This document shows positions 33,601 through 48,600 of a stretch of 64,000 nucleotides of DNA, piece by piece. The stretch is from assembly GCA_963662155.1 (NCBI GenBank), contig OY759264.1, forward strand, positions 10,865,931 to 10,929,930. Reading direction: 5' to 3'. The notes under the pieces are model-generated. The model was given only the letters and a program-made list of their open reading frames with translations, ran no database searches and was not told the DNA's origin. Source of the DNA: Lamellibrachia columna. Its lineage: Eukaryota > Annelida > Polychaeta > Sabellida > Siboglinidae. Position 1 is the first letter of the stretch, and every line of letters starts with the position of its first letter. The translations under genes were made by a program, and so were the position numbers.

Positions 33601-36600
33601 AATTCTGCTGTAATTGTAATTGAAATATGTTGTGTCATTTCATCAATTTGCTGTAATCAATTACAAATTACAATTGCAATTACAAAATTGGACCCAGCCC
33701 TGCTAGACGCTTTGTATCTCGGGTGCTAAACTTTCAGGGGTTCCTCTACGACAGTTGGGTCATCTACAACCACATGGTTGGGTCATCTCAGTTTTATTTT
33801 TTCACCCTGCTGTTACAACAATTGAATTACCCTTTGTAGTTATTATGTAAAATTGTCCACAACACCATGATAAAGTTGTGCGTCTTTTCTATGATTATTC
33901 AAAAAGGCATCACTATATGTTCCTGTAACTGCCAGTATACATTAATCTAGCATAGCAAGTGTTAGCAATACTAATTGCATTACCACACAGTGTTTAAATT
34001 GTAGTTCTTGGGATTAAAAACTTTTTGTTCTTGTATGAACATATCAAATGTGAATTTGCGAATAATCCTAGGATTAGAGGCATTTGCCCATGCCATCTAA
34101 TGGGTTAGTGTTCTACCCAAAGAAATATCTCAAAATTAAACCAAAATAAATTACAAGTTCTGAATATAAAACATGTTAATTTTTATAAATAGGTAGGTGT
34201 AAGAAGTATCACTCACCCAAGCTGTCGGATGAGCAACATGGTGGCGGTCCCTGGTGGCATCCAACCTCATTAGCTTCTGTAATTTAAAGTCCTCAACTTT
34301 TAAGTGTATAATAATGTTCATAATGAAGAATAAATTATGTATACATTGTTTAAAAATATATCTATGTTCTAAGACACAAATACAGCAGAGGTGTTAATAA
34401 TATTATGGTAACTAACATAATATGCTAATTATTGATAATATATTATTATAAATGGTTTGTTAAATATATTCTTGGAACGGAAGTTAATAAACAGAAAACT
34501 CACTAAAACTGTTGAACAAGAAGAAAATTATTTGAATGGTAAACTTACCCTCGCAGCTGAAGTCGGTGGGCTTGAGGTCCTGGATAAGGGCATCTCTAAG
34601 CAGGGCGGGGTTAGCACAAGTGGGGTTGCCAGTGACAATGTTGCGTCTCTGTAGCCAGGAACTTAGCCAACCGAGACGACAGTTACAGTTGAATGGGTTC
34701 GACAGAAGGTTCCTACAAATGGAGAGAATTGCTCTCATATTGAATTGAATTTAATTTTATTCAACTTAAACATATATACAAGGTGCAGCAATACGCAAGA
34801 TATCTCTATTGAACCAAAACACATCAATCAGGATGCTGTGAATATATAAAATCTAAACAATCATTTTACAAATATGTAGAAAGGAAATGCATGAAGTTAT
34901 AAAAACTTATATTTTGCATTCCCTATTAATAATTTACAATCTTATTTCTTAAATTAAATAATCACAATTGACTAGTTTTCAGTCTAGCAACATTTACTTA
35001 TAAGTTGCTAATTATACTGGTTATTAGAGTATAGATAGGCAAACATCAACCAATAAGTAATACAACGCACATAGATACAAATACATCAGAAACACTAAAT
35101 TGATGATTAATAATAATCCAACTGTTCATATCTTTGTAGGAGCAATCTTTTATAATGACTTTTAAACTGATAAACCATTCTGCATGTCTGCAGGTCTGGA
35201 TGTAATTGATTCCATAACTTAGGACCCTTAATACTAATACAAGCTGCTTTTTGTGACGTTCTACTATATTTTATTTTGTAATTGTTGTTTTTGTTGCGAG
35301 TATTGTGATTGTGACTATCACATACTCTCTTAAAGTAACACAATAGACGATCTGGAAGCAAATTGTTGTGAGCCTTAAACATGAACACCATGTTGTTGTA
35401 GTCTATCATATCATACACACACAGAGTTTTAAAGTAGAGAAAGATTGGTCTTGTGTGTGACAAGTACCCTTCATGTTTACAGATTTGTATAGCCTTTTTC
35501 TGTAGCATATGGAGAGGGTGTATTCTGCTTTTATAAGTATTTCCCCAAGCTTCACAACAATAGTACAAGGAATATAATGCATGATTATTCAACAGGTGCT
35601 TAACTCTATTCATGACAGACACATTCTTAGCAATTTTATTTTTTATCCTCTTAATATGGTCAGTCCAATCCAATTGGTGGTCAATGAGCACACCAAGGAA
35701 TCTTGTAATATATACTCTTTCAATATTAGTACCATTTATGCTAACTGTGAGAGTATTGTTTATCTTTTTCCTACTTAATACGGTGGTGTGTAAAAGCTTT
35801 TAGCACAACATATAATCTCTATCAGCTGCAATAATCAATAATTAAATAAATTTTGCATATGATAAACATTATGAAGTATGGATTAAGAAGCAATTCAATG
35901 TAATACACGTGGTGCCACCTAGCAGACAAGATTGTTTGTGTGGCGCCAACTAGCAGATCCTGACAACATTAACAATGCAATAACATGATGTCTTTATTAT
36001 CTTCACCAACAGTAAAGCTTCATTTGTAATTATTCGGTTTAATTAATGTAGCCAGTTAATATAATACAAGTCAATGTTAATGCTTCTCGCCAATCAGTTA
36101 AAACTCCATCCTCAATTGATTTAGCCTATTGCAAATCTAGTACGTTGATGTCCAAATATCATTATAAAATATTATGTAGTGTGTGAATGGTTTAAGTAAC
36201 ACCTGCAGTCGATATAATAAAAAATTACATATGTTTGTTCAAATGATCAAAAGAATTAACTTTAGTCGTTACATCTGGTAAGGCTCAAAATAGTGAATAT
36301 CCAAAATAGTAAACACTGTGTGGGTCAATGCTGATCATGGGCGTGACTTCCATCCTCTCGCCGATCACATGACAAAGTTACAATATTTCACTATGGCTGA
36401 GTTTTCAGTGTTTTCATTTTCACTTGACTTAATGTTTCATCAAACATTAAGTAATTTAATAGTTTATAATTTAATAGCTTCTCAAAAGCTACATACAAAA
36501 GTTGCACAAACGAGCTAGCATGTTGATGTGGATACTAGGTAGGTTTGATTTTTTTGCAAAATTAACTTCGAAAAAATTTAATTGAGGAGGGACCCTTAAA

Positions 36601-39600
36601 TGTTGACGGATGATTATCAAATGAGGTTTATAGCCCTACCAGGATGTCATTTGTTACATACAATGTGGGGGGCAATGCCATGCTAGCCATTTCGTTTACT
36701 CCCCAGTCAGGCCAACTTGCCCCCATCCTGCCCCATCATACCTTATTAGGTCATTTTAGTGGAATTTAAAGTGGGACAAGGTCTTGAAAGGCACTTTCAA
36801 AGAGCCTTTCGGGACATTGCCCCCCCTAGTGGAAATTCAATAAAAATGCCTTGATCCCAGGTCAAACTGAACATCCACTATGCATACAGAGGGATTGTCA
36901 CAATAAATATTAACCTCTACGATGACAACGACAATAAAGAATGACCGGCATTACTTAAAATGACTGTTGTACTCACAATGTTGTCAAAAATTTGAGTCGA
37001 TCAAATGATCCTGGCTGAATGCAGTGGATCTGGTTGTCGTACATGGATCTACAACACAACGGCACAGTTTCCAAGTGGCACCAACATCACATACCCGGTA
37101 GCTAATAGTTTGTTTTATCATACTTTTTGAGCTTGCTAATAACATTATCACCAACGGCTAGCTGGACACAATTTAACCCAATAAATGTACATAATATGTG
37201 ATAATCAAATTATTATAAATGCATTATAAAAATGTTCACATCAGCATATCATAAAAAGCTACTCTAAGAGATGTGTTTTAAAAGTGTTTTATACTGCGGC
37301 AGTTTATACATCAAGTTATCCATGTGTTCAAGTTAAGTTGTATGTACACAACGTGGTGCATAATAACTTAAGGTCACCTAATAATGCTCTCAATAAAGAC
37401 AAATGTTGATATGTTTATAAACTATCTTCACACTATTCTATAATGTAGTTTTTAATGAGCCACACAGTAAGAGGATCTTTCTTGTAATAGACTTACAGTT
37501 GCTGAATGTTCTCCAGGTCCAGGAAGGTTGTGTTGCTGATGCAAGTGATCTTGTTACTTCTTATTGACCTGAAACATGTCACCAACTGTCACTCAACCTG
37601 TTGGACTGACAACATATTTTAAGATACAAAAGGACAAGGAACAATAACTTAGAGTGGCATAAAAGTCAAGCTTATTTTTTGTATAATTATTAACATTATG
37701 AACTAAACACTGTCTTGATATTAAGTTAGATATCTTAGCTTTTATACATTTCACAGTTTGTTTTTAAAATAAAATCATACGCCAAATAAGTTTCACCCAC
37801 AAAGATATTGGCCAAGTCATATGTGAAAATATTATATATAAAATTATCACTGCGCTGGTTTTCTGAAATATATCTGTTGTGTATGTAGAACACTCACAAT
37901 GTCCTGATGTTCCTCAGGCCGTAGAACATGCCAGCGTTGATGGCTGACAGCTGATTCTCTGACAGTTGTCTGTTAACAAGTGGTGCCAGTGAACATACTA
38001 TACTATTACTCTTATACATATGGCATTATTACGAAAATAGGACAATGAAACAATGTATGCATATGCACACATGTATGGAAGTGTGTACATGCGTGCGTGC
38101 GTGCGTGCGTGGGTGTGTGTGTGTGCGTGCGTGCATGCGTTACTTAACACAGCATTCACTACTCCAGTTTGTGACTAAATGTCGTTGTTAAAAATTAACC
38201 ACCCCATCATTTGAATGCAGAAACACAAACCTCTTAATATGAAATTATAAATGTGTACAAATAAAAATGTACATATAAACATACATATAGGTATGCATGT
38301 ATACTGCAACATACATGCATTAAAAATGTATCCATACATACAATATATATACAGAATAAAAGTGTGGTTAATATTCTAAAAATGCATGTTTATGTATGGA
38401 TTCTTTAACATATATGTATGAATTCTTTATAATCCTAATAAGAAATGTATAAGTCCCTCTTACAAGAGTGCCACTTACAGATCAGTCAGGAGGGAGGCTC
38501 CTTCAAACGCTCGGGATTCAATCATCTCTATCCAGTTGTTCTGTAGATCTCTGAAACAATACATAGAACATCTCTGGATCTGCATAATTACTCAGCAAAG
38601 TCATACTAGGATACTGCGCCAAGAGTTTATTTCAGAGTGTCCTTGTCTAGGGTTAGTGAGTCCATCACAGGTTTTTTCCATATCCCTGCCTGGGATCTTT
38701 TACTTTCCCTAGCATAGACACCAGACAGACACCAGACAGACACCAGGCAGACACCAGACAGACACCAGACAGACACCAGGCAGACACCAGGTAGACACCA
38801 GACAGACACCAGGTAGACACCAGACAGACACCAGATAGACACCAGGTAGACACCAGGTAGACACCATACAGACACCAGGTAGACACCAGGTAGACACCAG
38901 ACAGACACCAGGTAGACACCAGGTAGACACCAGACAGAAGGGACCAATGGCTTTATGTATCTCTTCTGAAAGACACAGGCAAAGTGGGGTAAACAAAATT
39001 GCCCAAGCTTCGAAACAGCAGAGGTGGAGTTGAACCACCGTCCTCTCGATCGACAGGCGGTTGCCCTAATCATTAGACAGGCGAATGCCCTAACCATTAG
39101 ACCACCACTCCCAACATCACTAAATCTAATCAATATTTTCCATGTTAAATTGTTTTACAACCACCTAATATTAGCAATGCGACAATCGTTATTTCAATTC
39201 AGTTTTTACAGTTATTACCGATATCTATGGACATTAATATTACTGCATCCATATAGAAATATTGTTTATGTTGAACTAAGTCATATATGTATTTTGTGAT
39301 CTGCAGTACATTCTTCAAAGGACTGTCATTAGAAAAGTGTAATTAATTACACTTATAATGTTATTATAAAAGTGTAATTAAAACACAACTCTAAAAGATT
39401 CGCCTGGAATTCAACGTAAGCAATATTTATACGTGTGCAGTAATAACTGAATACTTTGTAATTATTAATACAGAATACGTAATGATACAAAGATGTTTTA
39501 TAGAAACTTTCACCAGATGGCAGCACCACTGTACCATATATCATCAGTACCCACCAGAAAGCTGCACCAACTGCTCAAAGTTCATTAAAACAATTGCGGT

Positions 39601-42600
39601 TTCTAGAAATGGGTGTGTGGCTGTGTTTAGATTCGCACAGGCGTGTTGCCTTTCCAAGAAATTGTTATGTACATACACTGGTGACTTCTGAGAAATAAAT
39701 AGGTAAAGAAATGGGCAGGGCGCCTGTGTTGTTGGTTCATTAGTGACACAAGCCAGGCAGGAAACGTTCATTGGCTTGCCCACTCCTTCAGTGGCCAGGA
39801 TATATATGGAAATGTCTAAATAAAAACATTACAGCAGTGTGTTTATGCGTCCAGATCTAGTGCACATTGGGCACGTTCTCATCTGGGGACAAACTCTGCA
39901 TTATTCAGGTTTGGAGACTGGCAAAGTCAGTTGGTGCCAAGTAACTATAGGATAAAGTATGAGATCTTTATATTAGTCACCAGGGCGAGGGGGAGGAGAG
40001 AGCAGACAAGGGAAGGAGCACCAGAGAGAGTGGAGGAGGGAAGGAGCACCAGGGAGAGAGTGGAGGAGGGAAGGAACACCAGGAAGAGAGTGGAGGAGGG
40101 AAGGAGCACCAGGGAGAGAGTGGAAGAGGGAAGGAGCACCAGGGAGAGAGTGGAGGAGGGAAGGAGCACCAGGGAGAGAGTGGAGGGAAGGAGCACCAGG
40201 GAGAGAGTGGAGGAGGGAAGGAACACCAGGGAGAGAGTGGAGGAGGGAAGGAGCACCAGGGAGAGAGTGGAGGAGGGAAGGAACACCAGGGAGAGAGTGG
40301 AGGAGGGAAGGAGCACCAGGGAGAAAGGGGAGGAGGGAAGGAGCACCATGGAGAGAGTGGAGGAGGAAAGGAGCACAAGGGAGAGTGGAGGAGGGAAGGA
40401 GCACCAGGGAGAGAGGGGAGGAGGGAAGGAGCACCAGTGAGAGGGTGGAGGAGGGAAGGAGCACCAGGGAGAGAATGGAGGAGGGAAGGAGCAACAGGGA
40501 GAGAGGGGAGGAGGGAAGGAGCAACAGGGAGAGAGTGGAGGAGGGAAGGAGCACCAGGGAGAGAATGGAGGAGGAAAGGAGCAACAGGGAGAGGGTGGAG
40601 GAGGGAAGGAGCACCAGGAAGAGAGTGGAGGAGGGAAGGAGAGAGATGGTTGGATGGAAAGGGAGAGAGATGTAGAGGGGTAGATAGATGGGATGGGAAG
40701 AGAAAGATGGAGAGAAAGGGGAAAGAGGGAAGAGAGGGAGGGAGGACGGAGGGAGAGAGGGACAGAGATGGGACAGGAAAGAGAGAGCAAGGGAGGCAAG
40801 ATGAAGTTATAGAGAGAGGTAAGGGAGTAATGGGGGAGGGGAGAGGGGGGAGGGAGAGAGGGAGGGAGGGAGAGTGGGGAGAGAAGTCCCATTTGACTGC
40901 ATAAGAAGTAATGCAATTAAAAAATTTCCAAGAGTAAAACAACAAACAAAATGGTGAAGTTCACTGTTACTTGGGACATGAATAAAGCCGCAACACACAC
41001 TCTTGTCACGTAGCCATTGCATTAGCAGCACGTAAATGTCACATAAAACTAAACATGTGTTTCCCAGGTGTCTGCTGACACAAAGTGTACCATATGCAGT
41101 GCAGAGACCCTGACAGGAATCCCTGGACAAACACAACAGAGAGCTACATCTATACACAACAAGGGTCTGCATACTCTAGTACATTTTCCATGTACACAGT
41201 AACCAGAAAAACTTGACACAGAGGCTGAGTGATACCAAAACCTGTCTAAGATTAATAGTGATGGAGAAAAAGATATCACCCTCATAAACTATCCCTATAT
41301 GTAGGGGTTAGACTCTAAAACAAGAATGCACATGTAGTAATTAACTACACTGTTTTGTGAACAAACACATCTGCTATAATGTTTATTTTTCTTCTCCAAC
41401 AAATCTACTACATTGTTCACCTTTAACCTCTGCCAAATGTAGCTGCATAAACCATCCCTAAAAGAACTCTTCCAGACACCAAAGTGGAACTTTCCAGATG
41501 CTCAAATGTCAGACATCAGTGGAAGATTGTTGGGGTCATTAGTGGTTTGATGACCCCAGGGCGGACTACAGGGACACATAAGCAGGGATGATTTCAGCCC
41601 TGATTTACTTCTGCCCATCTCAATAAAGGGAAGGAAGGGAGCATTGGACAGATGCCCCAGTAAATAGGTGCCACTAGAAAGACCTACTCCTTGTCAGTAA
41701 AAACAAACATTCTGTCTTAATGGGCCGCTGTGGCGTGTGGCCCATCTCTTGTTTCTAAACACTGCCAGACTTGAGGGATGAAGGGAGAGGGGGATGTGGG
41801 AGACCAGGGAAGAGATAGGGAGACACTGATGGGAGGGGATAGGGAGACAGTGATGGGAGGAGAAGGCTGGAGGGGGAAACAGCTGTGGGGGTAGAGACAC
41901 CTGGTGACTGCATCAGGCAGACTGTCAGCAGTCCGATGTTGGCCAAAACGTTGAAGTGGGTAAACTTTAACAGTTGCGTTCAAAAGAAAATCCATATTAA
42001 ATTACTTTCCCAACTAAATGACCAGTTTAAGCAAACTGTATTTATTATGATTTCAGTCAAGTTTCAGTGTTCACAATGAAACCTAAACCCAACAAGAATG
42101 TTCCTCCATTTCTCGCAAACAGGCGGAACAACCTGGAACAGTTGGCAATGTTCAGCTAAACCACAGATAGATATACAGTATCACTAAGAGGGTTCTTATT
42201 ACTACACATCTATGGCTAAGCTAAACTCACACCTATCAATGTCAAGGAAACATCTTCAGTGCCCAGTCAGTTATCAACATGACTAATGAAGCAGGAGATA
42301 ATAGTCAAACAAATAGTCCCTTATCAATCACCATCAATTAATGTTGATGATTGTGGCAGTCAATATGGGTACAGCAAAGGCAACTGGTTTACAAGATTAA
42401 GTCTATGTGGTCTCAGTGGCTCAGACTACCAACCCAGGTTTACTGTCATATCACCTGGCCCATGAGACTTCCTGGCATTCCAAAAGGCAGGAAGGCTAAT
42501 CTATGGGGATTAACTTAGGGATAAGGGAACCCACAGTTATTGGGAGAGATATCACATGTTATCATGGCCCCAGTGATCTGCATAACCAGGTTGTCTAAAG

Positions 42601-45600
42601 CTTTGATGAAATTGGGTTATGTGACCCACAAACAAAGGTGCAGAGATAAGTGGCAAACATAGGAGATACATTGTGTGAGTCACAGCAGTGGTTTACTGAG
42701 CGCACTCTTCAAGTCTTCAAGTATATACTGCTAAAAAGTAATAATTTATTATCCTGCAGTTTGTAACGTCATCTCCCAAGGTGGGGTGATCTAAAACGTT
42801 TGTATGTACAATAAATGTGTGCAGTTCAGGGTTAAAATTGACGTCTACGATGACTTAATTAATAACTTTGAGGGCGGCTTTCTGAAATGCTTCTGCCGTT
42901 GGTGCCGTGACTGCTTCCTGGGTGAGGGAATTCCACATTGGGATAGAGCGAACATAGAATGAGTGCTGGTAGATAGATGATGCAGGAGGTTGGTAGTATT
43001 CGGGGTTTATACTCGTGGTGGGATCTAGTGCAAGCATCTGTGACAATGATGGTAGGCAAACTGATGCGAACAGCATTGCTATAATACCAAGAATTCTGCC
43101 TTCTTTGTTTGTCTTATATGCTTTTTAATGGGGGCATGATTCATTACGAGTGTCTAAAATATGTTGGGGTCTGTAAAGTAATTATCCTGCAATTATCCTA
43201 CTAAGAATATAGTGGCAGAAACCACAAAAACTATTACAGTAGAAGGAAAATTACTACAAAATATGAGACTTATAAATTGTAAAATTACAATTGTGAAATA
43301 TGATGAGGGTGAAGGAAATATTTCTTTTTCAGTAGAACACATCAAAAACTTAATCACTGGTATTCAGTATTATGTTATTTATATCATGAATTAAGCAAAT
43401 ATAGCATTATAATCTATACATTAATCAACCTCAAGAGTTGTACATAATTCTTGTTGTAAAAAAAATTCTAACAACCATGGCTTGAATTCTGGTCAATGAA
43501 TATTTGATGTAAATAATTTGGAATAAACAGTAACATAGCGCATACCACAAATACTGGCAATACTATAGTTAATATAGATACACAAAAACAAATATATCAC
43601 ATCACAAGATTCAGACAAGACTCTGATAAACCTGTCTCCTGAAGATAACAACGTAACTGAAAACATTTTCAACGGCACATTTATGAAGGCATTAACCATT
43701 CTGAATGTCAGTAAGATATGCCTACCTCACCGATACACTTGTATTTTCATCTATAATTATTGGTCTGTTTCGAACACTATCAAGTGCATGGCAATATATA
43801 ATTTATAAGAGCTAATGCCAATGCTACCTCATCACAAAAAAATCCATTCCTGGGTCACATTTGTACCTTCACTTCCAGTGAATATTTTGCATATTCTAGA
43901 TTTGGCTGCCAATTAGCAAGTGTTTCACTATCTTCCGACTACTGCGGTGTAGCTCTGTGATATACAGTGCCTGTTTCCCAACCAGGAGGTACCAGGGACT
44001 GATCTAGGGACTAATCTAGGGTCTAATCTAAGGTTAACCGGCCCATTAGTAATTTCACAAATTTTGGTATAACTTGCCTGTATGAAACATGTTTTTCGGA
44101 CGTTTTTCAAATTAAAGATGGTCATTTCTACCTAGTGTCTGTACCAGGCAAAGGTAAAAGGGTATGTGTATGTGACCCCAAAAACAATTCTAGCCATGAC
44201 AGAAGCATTAACAGTGCACATCAGCAACAGTTCGTGTGAGCACAAAGATGTGACAAAGAGCAGAAGGAAGAAGAAGAATTATTTTATTTGACCTCAACAT
44301 TCTAATAAGACATACATCCATGATATATTGTAATTGTACACAATGTGAACATATAATGTATGGAAAAAACAAAGTACATAGCAAGGACCGTAACAAAACA
44401 GGATTGTGACACAAAGTGGCATATTTAGGGGGAGGGGCCATTGGGCTATAGTGGTCTGCGTTCTTCCTAAGATGAAGGAAGAACGCAGGGATGGACAGAT
44501 GGATGGACGGATGGAAACAGACATATGGGCAGACAGATAGACGGACCGACAGACAAAGGGATGGATGGATGCAGACAGACAATATTCCTGGCCATGGCAA
44601 CAAGTAAGACTGGTTGTAGCATGTATTCTAGTGACACTGATAGCCGCAGGTGTCAGTGGGTGCCATAGTCATAGTATCAACACACTGAAAGGTTATCAAT
44701 CATGGACAGACTAAACATTCCCCTTTCCCCGTACAATTAAGGTTACATTCACTTTAGGGACTTTGCACTTTTTTGGGTCACCTTTGATGCTCCCAAAGAT
44801 CATAAAAAAAATGATAGCCAAATCAAAAACAACATAAAAAATGCAGGGTCATAAATCAGAATATTTTCCTATAGTTAACATGTCTGTTTAGTGGATCAAG
44901 ATGAACATAGGAGCAGGTTGCTACTGCCTCACCAGATGTTTGGGATGGGGTATGTCCCTTCTCCCAAACCCTGGATTTGCCCTAAGCAGAAATTCAGACT
45001 AGTAAAAGGAAAGGCATCATTATTTAAATTGCCTTGTCTTGAATTGGGGGCACACACTGGAGCCGAAAACTTCAATGCACCAAGGACAACAGACAGTCTT
45101 GTAAAAGATTTGTCAATGAACAAAAATACCCATGATTTTGGCTTGTCAGCAAAACCCAAAAACAAATTTAGCAACCAAAACTATATCTACAATTGTAGTG
45201 CATCCAAAAGATACAAACATGCAAAATGTCACACCACAAAATAATAATACCACTGATGTCACTGCATATGCATGCCATAATACCCCCACAAAGTCAGAAG
45301 AAAGACAATATTCTCATAAACAGCAAGTCTGCTATCATATGCAACTGAAACTAAACTAAAGATGGATGAATTTATTAGCAAAACATCATATCAACAAGAT
45401 ACCAGATGTTTCTCATTATTCTGAGAAATTACATGGAAAGGCAAATTAAACTTGTGCATTTTCTTCTACTGTTTTCAACCAGTATATTGGGTTTGTTTTC
45501 CTTGGTTTGCATTCCCGTAACCTGATTTTAAAGTATCTGCCATTTCCCACTGAGTGTGAAGAAGACATACTATATTACTGGCTTGCCAGTTGATGCAGAA

Positions 45601-48600
45601 TAACATTTAATTCTTTAAAAACAAACTCTACAATACCACATGCTAATCAGTGTCATTGTTTGTTTTGGAAATATCGTTTAATCTGCAAGAATGCGGCAGA
45701 GCAAGTTGTAGGGGAATTCCTGGTAAGCACTTGAACTATCTATCTACATTCTACAATGTAGTGTAGCACATGCCTCATACAGCACTCAGTGACTAGACTT
45801 TGTATGACTTGTTACTATTAATAATTCCATAGAAAACATCAATTTCATGCCTAAATGCAGCTGTCAAAATAAAACACACACAAGGATGTGTTGCAAGGTC
45901 ACATAATTTATGTTTTGGAATTTAAAAACAAATTTTGAACACTAGAAAGTATCCCCGTTTTTGCAACAACAGAATGAGTAAAGTATGCAAATAAAAAACC
46001 CTGAATGGGCGTTTCTGACACATTAGAAGTATCACAAATTACATGTTTTTCCGGGGCGTTAGTCAAGTGTAAATGAGACAGGAGATAAAGCCATCAAGCC
46101 ATGTCTCCCTAATGGACTGTAATGAAAGTGACACAGTCAGTTACAGAAGTCCTTGTTCTCAGTATTCCCTATGACATATTGTGTTGCTTCAAAGACAACA
46201 ATCATGTCCCTTTAACATAAACCAAACAGGTTGGTTGTTTCTGTCAAAGTGCACACATGTGTGCCAGTAGAACAGGGACTGCTTATGTTAGGTATCATTA
46301 CATCCATGACAACTGTGAGTGGTGAACACCTGTAAGACCCTCAAATGAACCCATATGATTATCTATGTCTGCTGGTTTGGTGCACATGCTCAAAAAGAGA
46401 CTGCCATGAAAACTTTATATAATGGCACAATTGACATTCGAGTTGCGAGAGTTGTATACCATAATACAAAAAACATAAGTAATGTCTCCAATGCCTGCAA
46501 GATTGACATATTAAAAAAAAATCTGTAAGAGTTATAAGTCTTTATTGCAAATCTTTGCCCTCAATGTCAACTCAGCTAACTGTGATAACACCAGGTGTTC
46601 CATCATGTTCCGCCTCTCTGACCAGCTATGATGTCTCCTGTCTTTGGGACATCTAGTTGTCATAAACACTACATGACCCCACCCATCAGCCATGTATCAT
46701 TTATACATACATAATTCATGTTTACATTATAATTATCACCGACCACACTCAAGTTACTGAGTACAGCTGTATAAGTTAACAAGGGTGAGATACTTATGAC
46801 ACAACAGCACCTATAAGCTAACACTATCATGGGAAATACAATTAAACCCTTGTCTTGACAAAACAATTTTGGCAGAAAGAGAATCGGGTCTGCCAACTTC
46901 TTAAAAAGGCTGCTGTGTAATTATGGTACACTGATGGGTTGTTGCAGTTTGTATAACAATAACACCATCAAAGTCTACACAGACAGATGGATACAGACAG
47001 TTCTGTCATCCAATGGAATCACGCAGCAGGTCACATTTTGAAAGTTCTGAGAAAAAACACAAAATACTATCACAGACAAGAACTGTCAATCTAGCAACTT
47101 CATAGCCTATTTACATCAAGTTGCCATTACTCTACCATTGTGGTAAATAAATATTTCATAATTTAATAATTTTATGGGGGCTTAAATAGTTTTTGACTGA
47201 CTGCACACTTACTAGGTGCTGAACTTCTGACATTGCAATAGAAAGCAAATTTGCAGTTGTTTTACTTGCTAGGTTCTTCCACTAGATGGCAGAGTTGTAA
47301 GTAATGTTACTGTCATGGAACACTGAAGTCTTTAGGTCGGTTTTTTCAAAACTTTACTTAAGTAAAACTCATCATTTAATTTGCTACTACATTTAACACA
47401 CTTAACACATCATTTTTTAAACTATCTTTTTAGTTCATTGGTAGAATTTGCCAGTAGTGATAGTGTAGCAGGCAGCGATATATATGTGATATTCACACCA
47501 AGTGTGATAGAGGGTGTGGGGTAATTAATTGGTAACAATCCTAACCATGTGAGACAGATGATACAAGGTAGAACAACCATATACAGCATCCTGTCTACCA
47601 GGACACTGACAAACAACCATTATTTGTGTAGTCTTTGTGGCTGGAGTAACAGAGGGTGAGACTTGATTGATACAACCAGTTGCAACAACTGGGATAGACT
47701 CCTGACAAGGGGCATTCCTCCAAAGTCAACAAAGCTCCCTTCAGGCATCCCACAGACAGTTGGGAATGTTCCCTAATGAGCTACAGACAGAACATGGGTA
47801 AAGACCCATGCAGTCAGGTAAAACACCACTCTCAGCTTGATGGGTAATTAGGCTAGACTGTCATTTTGCTTCAATATGGATACAGTCAGACAGGCCTGAA
47901 ACTGCACCTTCACATATGCCTGATGTCTGGTGCTGCTAGAGTGAATTTAGAAATGTGGGCTTACCCCAACTACTATGAAAACTGGGTGTTAAAACCAGTT
48001 TTTAAATTAACAATGTTTTTTATTAACTAGAAGTAGTTGCATATAGGTCATTAAAGTAAAAATTAGTAAGTTAGTATCTTTAGAAGGCCCTAATTAGCAT
48101 ACACCCCCTTTTTTAATCAGCAGGATCCATAATTATTGTAATTTGACGTGTGGAACAATTAAAAAAGTATCGCCATCTGGTGTTAAACAGTTAGCACCAC
48201 TTTTCAGTTGTTCTACATTAGTCACCAAATGACACCACTATTGTTAGATCGTGTTTGTCACCAAATGACACCACCATTACCTTATTATTTACAGAAAAAA
48301 ATGTTAGTGTATGCTTATAAGAACAGATTCCTTGACATTTTTCCATGGCCCAATTTTTTTTCAAGCATACTGTCTGCTTGTTAGGTAGAATACAGTTTAT
48401 GTGTTCAGAGGTGTTCCGACTAACTGTGCTATGAATATGGTGCACAACTAGAGCAAGGAAAATTTGCAGAACAAACATCTGAGACAAAGATGTGGATAGA
48501 GAAATAAAGGCTACTCACAGTATCTTGAGGTTTGTCAGTTTCTTGAACAGTTCGCTGTTCTCCACCCGCTCAATGTTGTTGTCTGCAAGTTTCCTGGAAA

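Larger units (their letters stand above)
40886..48518. other. Large slit intron, mostly unannotated
   Basis: Apart from the LINE piece at 42855-43080, a GGAT-type repeat at about 44485-44580 and the element at 48090-48395, nothing is recognisable. No exon is needed here, because the flanking exons join in phase and LRR order is complete. Confidence 0.45.

Noticed and set aside
39020..39115. Functional tRNA gene
   Set aside because: A and B boxes are present, but the head has an internal duplication, no acceptor-stem pairing is evident and it continues into a SINE body.
38627..39133. 168-codon minus-strand frame with [11 protein letters not shown] repeats
   Set aside because: It translates the SINE and its 11-bp minisatellite. 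Every frame is open because 11 is not a multiple of three.
39945..40945. Long overlapping open frames up to 323 codons on both strands
   Set aside because: They are produced by the purine-rich 30-bp minisatellite. The peptides are pure repeats and all frames are open.
41049..41995. Open frames of 60-120 codons in the large slit intron
   Set aside because: No recognisable domain, no splice context, and slit order is complete without them.
44208..44603. 131-codon minus frame ([20 protein letters not shown])
   Set aside because: Its start is the GGAT simple repeat, and the remainder shows no family features.
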